Assembly: GCA_001829415.1 (NCBI GenBank)
Contig: MIBE01000029.1
Coordinates: forward strand, 1 to 54,156
From: Spirochaetes bacterium GWF1_51_8
Lineage (GTDB): Bacteria; Spirochaetota; Brevinematia; Brevinematales; GWF1-51-8
DNA: 54,156 nucleotides
Direction: 5' to 3'
Shown here: one piece after another, positions 54,140 through 54,156 of the stretch
Layout of the letters: the number at the start of each line of letters is the position of its first letter
Position numbering within the stretch: position 1 is the stretch's first letter
Notes under the pieces: generated by a model
Told to the model about the DNA's origin: nothing
Seen by the model: only the letters and a program-made list of their open reading frames with translations
Databases searched by the model: none
Made by a program: the position numbers and the translations under genes

Positions 54140-54156
54140 ATGATCCTGAAAGTGAA
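54140..54156 (+). CDS. 5' end of an unidentified gene (partial)
   Basis: ATG at 54140 with GGGAGAG in front; only MILKV is readable before the window ends. The strong promoter and operator upstream support a real, regulated gene, but five residues do not identify it. Confidence 0.5.

Overview
The window looks like chromosomal DNA of a diderm, LPS-bearing, probably motile bacterium of moderate GC. Evidence for the envelope type: an lptF/lptG pair, several outer-membrane beta-barrels, many lipoprotein signals and a TolC-CusB-CusA efflux set. The large pyrophosphate-type phosphofructokinase, S55 peptidase, CHASE2/FecR signalling genes and DUF115 (Maf-like) protein would fit Spirochaetota, but there is no rRNA or tRNA in the window, so that placement is an inference. 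Coding density is high. Gene starts mostly carry GGAGG-like sites with ATG, GTG or TTG, and many promoters read as TTGACA-like / 17 bp / TAWAAT-like.

Region 1 (1-10.4 kb, minus strand): a long envelope gene cluster read leftwards from a promoter at 10.4 kb: PQQ-type propeller, DUF4384 protein, lipoprotein, SppA, Yip1-like membrane protein, LptF, LptG and a TPR protein, closed by a terminator at 2274-2291. Left of it, separated by a REP-like palindrome, is a large membrane-anchored coiled-coil protein with 72-residue tandem repeats that runs off the left edge. Region 2 (10.4-21.8 kb, plus strand): propeller lipoprotein, accA, PPi-phosphofructokinase, two outer-membrane barrels, an S55 peptidase, pgsA and an archaeal-type phosphoglycerate mutase.

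Region 3 (21.8-26.7 kb, minus): two small genes, then a compact clpS-clpA-aat operon that holds the substrate adaptor, unfoldase and Leu/Phe transferase of the bacterial N-degron pathway, then a head-GIN lipoprotein. Region 4 (27-31.8 kb, minus): a CHASE2 adenylate cyclase with a small exported protein, a FecR-domain protein and an outer-membrane barrel, probably one envelope-sensing operon. Region 5 (31.8-37 kb, minus): acyl-ACP thioesterase, radical SAM protein and a DUF6873-like protein in one operon; then a DUF6141-like membrane protein, a zinc-ribbon/tandem-AAA+ ATPase and a translationally coupled 57-residue zinc-ribbon protein.

Region 6 (37-44.2 kb, plus): upp, transcribed from a promoter that shares its palindromic -35 box with the divergent DUF6141 gene, then a metal-efflux operon (TolC, CusB, CusA, YHS-like lipoprotein) whose promoter carries a perfect 10-bp inverted repeat. 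Region 7 (44.2-54 kb, minus): lipoprotein, DUF115 protein, AmrS radical SAM enzyme, ligA with a CpXC protein, a 7TM-PAS-GGDEF diguanylate cyclase, a membrane methyl-accepting protein and a DUF1232 protein. At the right edge a strong promoter with an inverted repeat drives a plus-strand gene of which only the first codons are visible. Three genes (starts at 10397, 51547, 53989) have -10 boxes only 5-6 nt from ATG and no ribosome-binding site, which suggests leaderless mRNAs.
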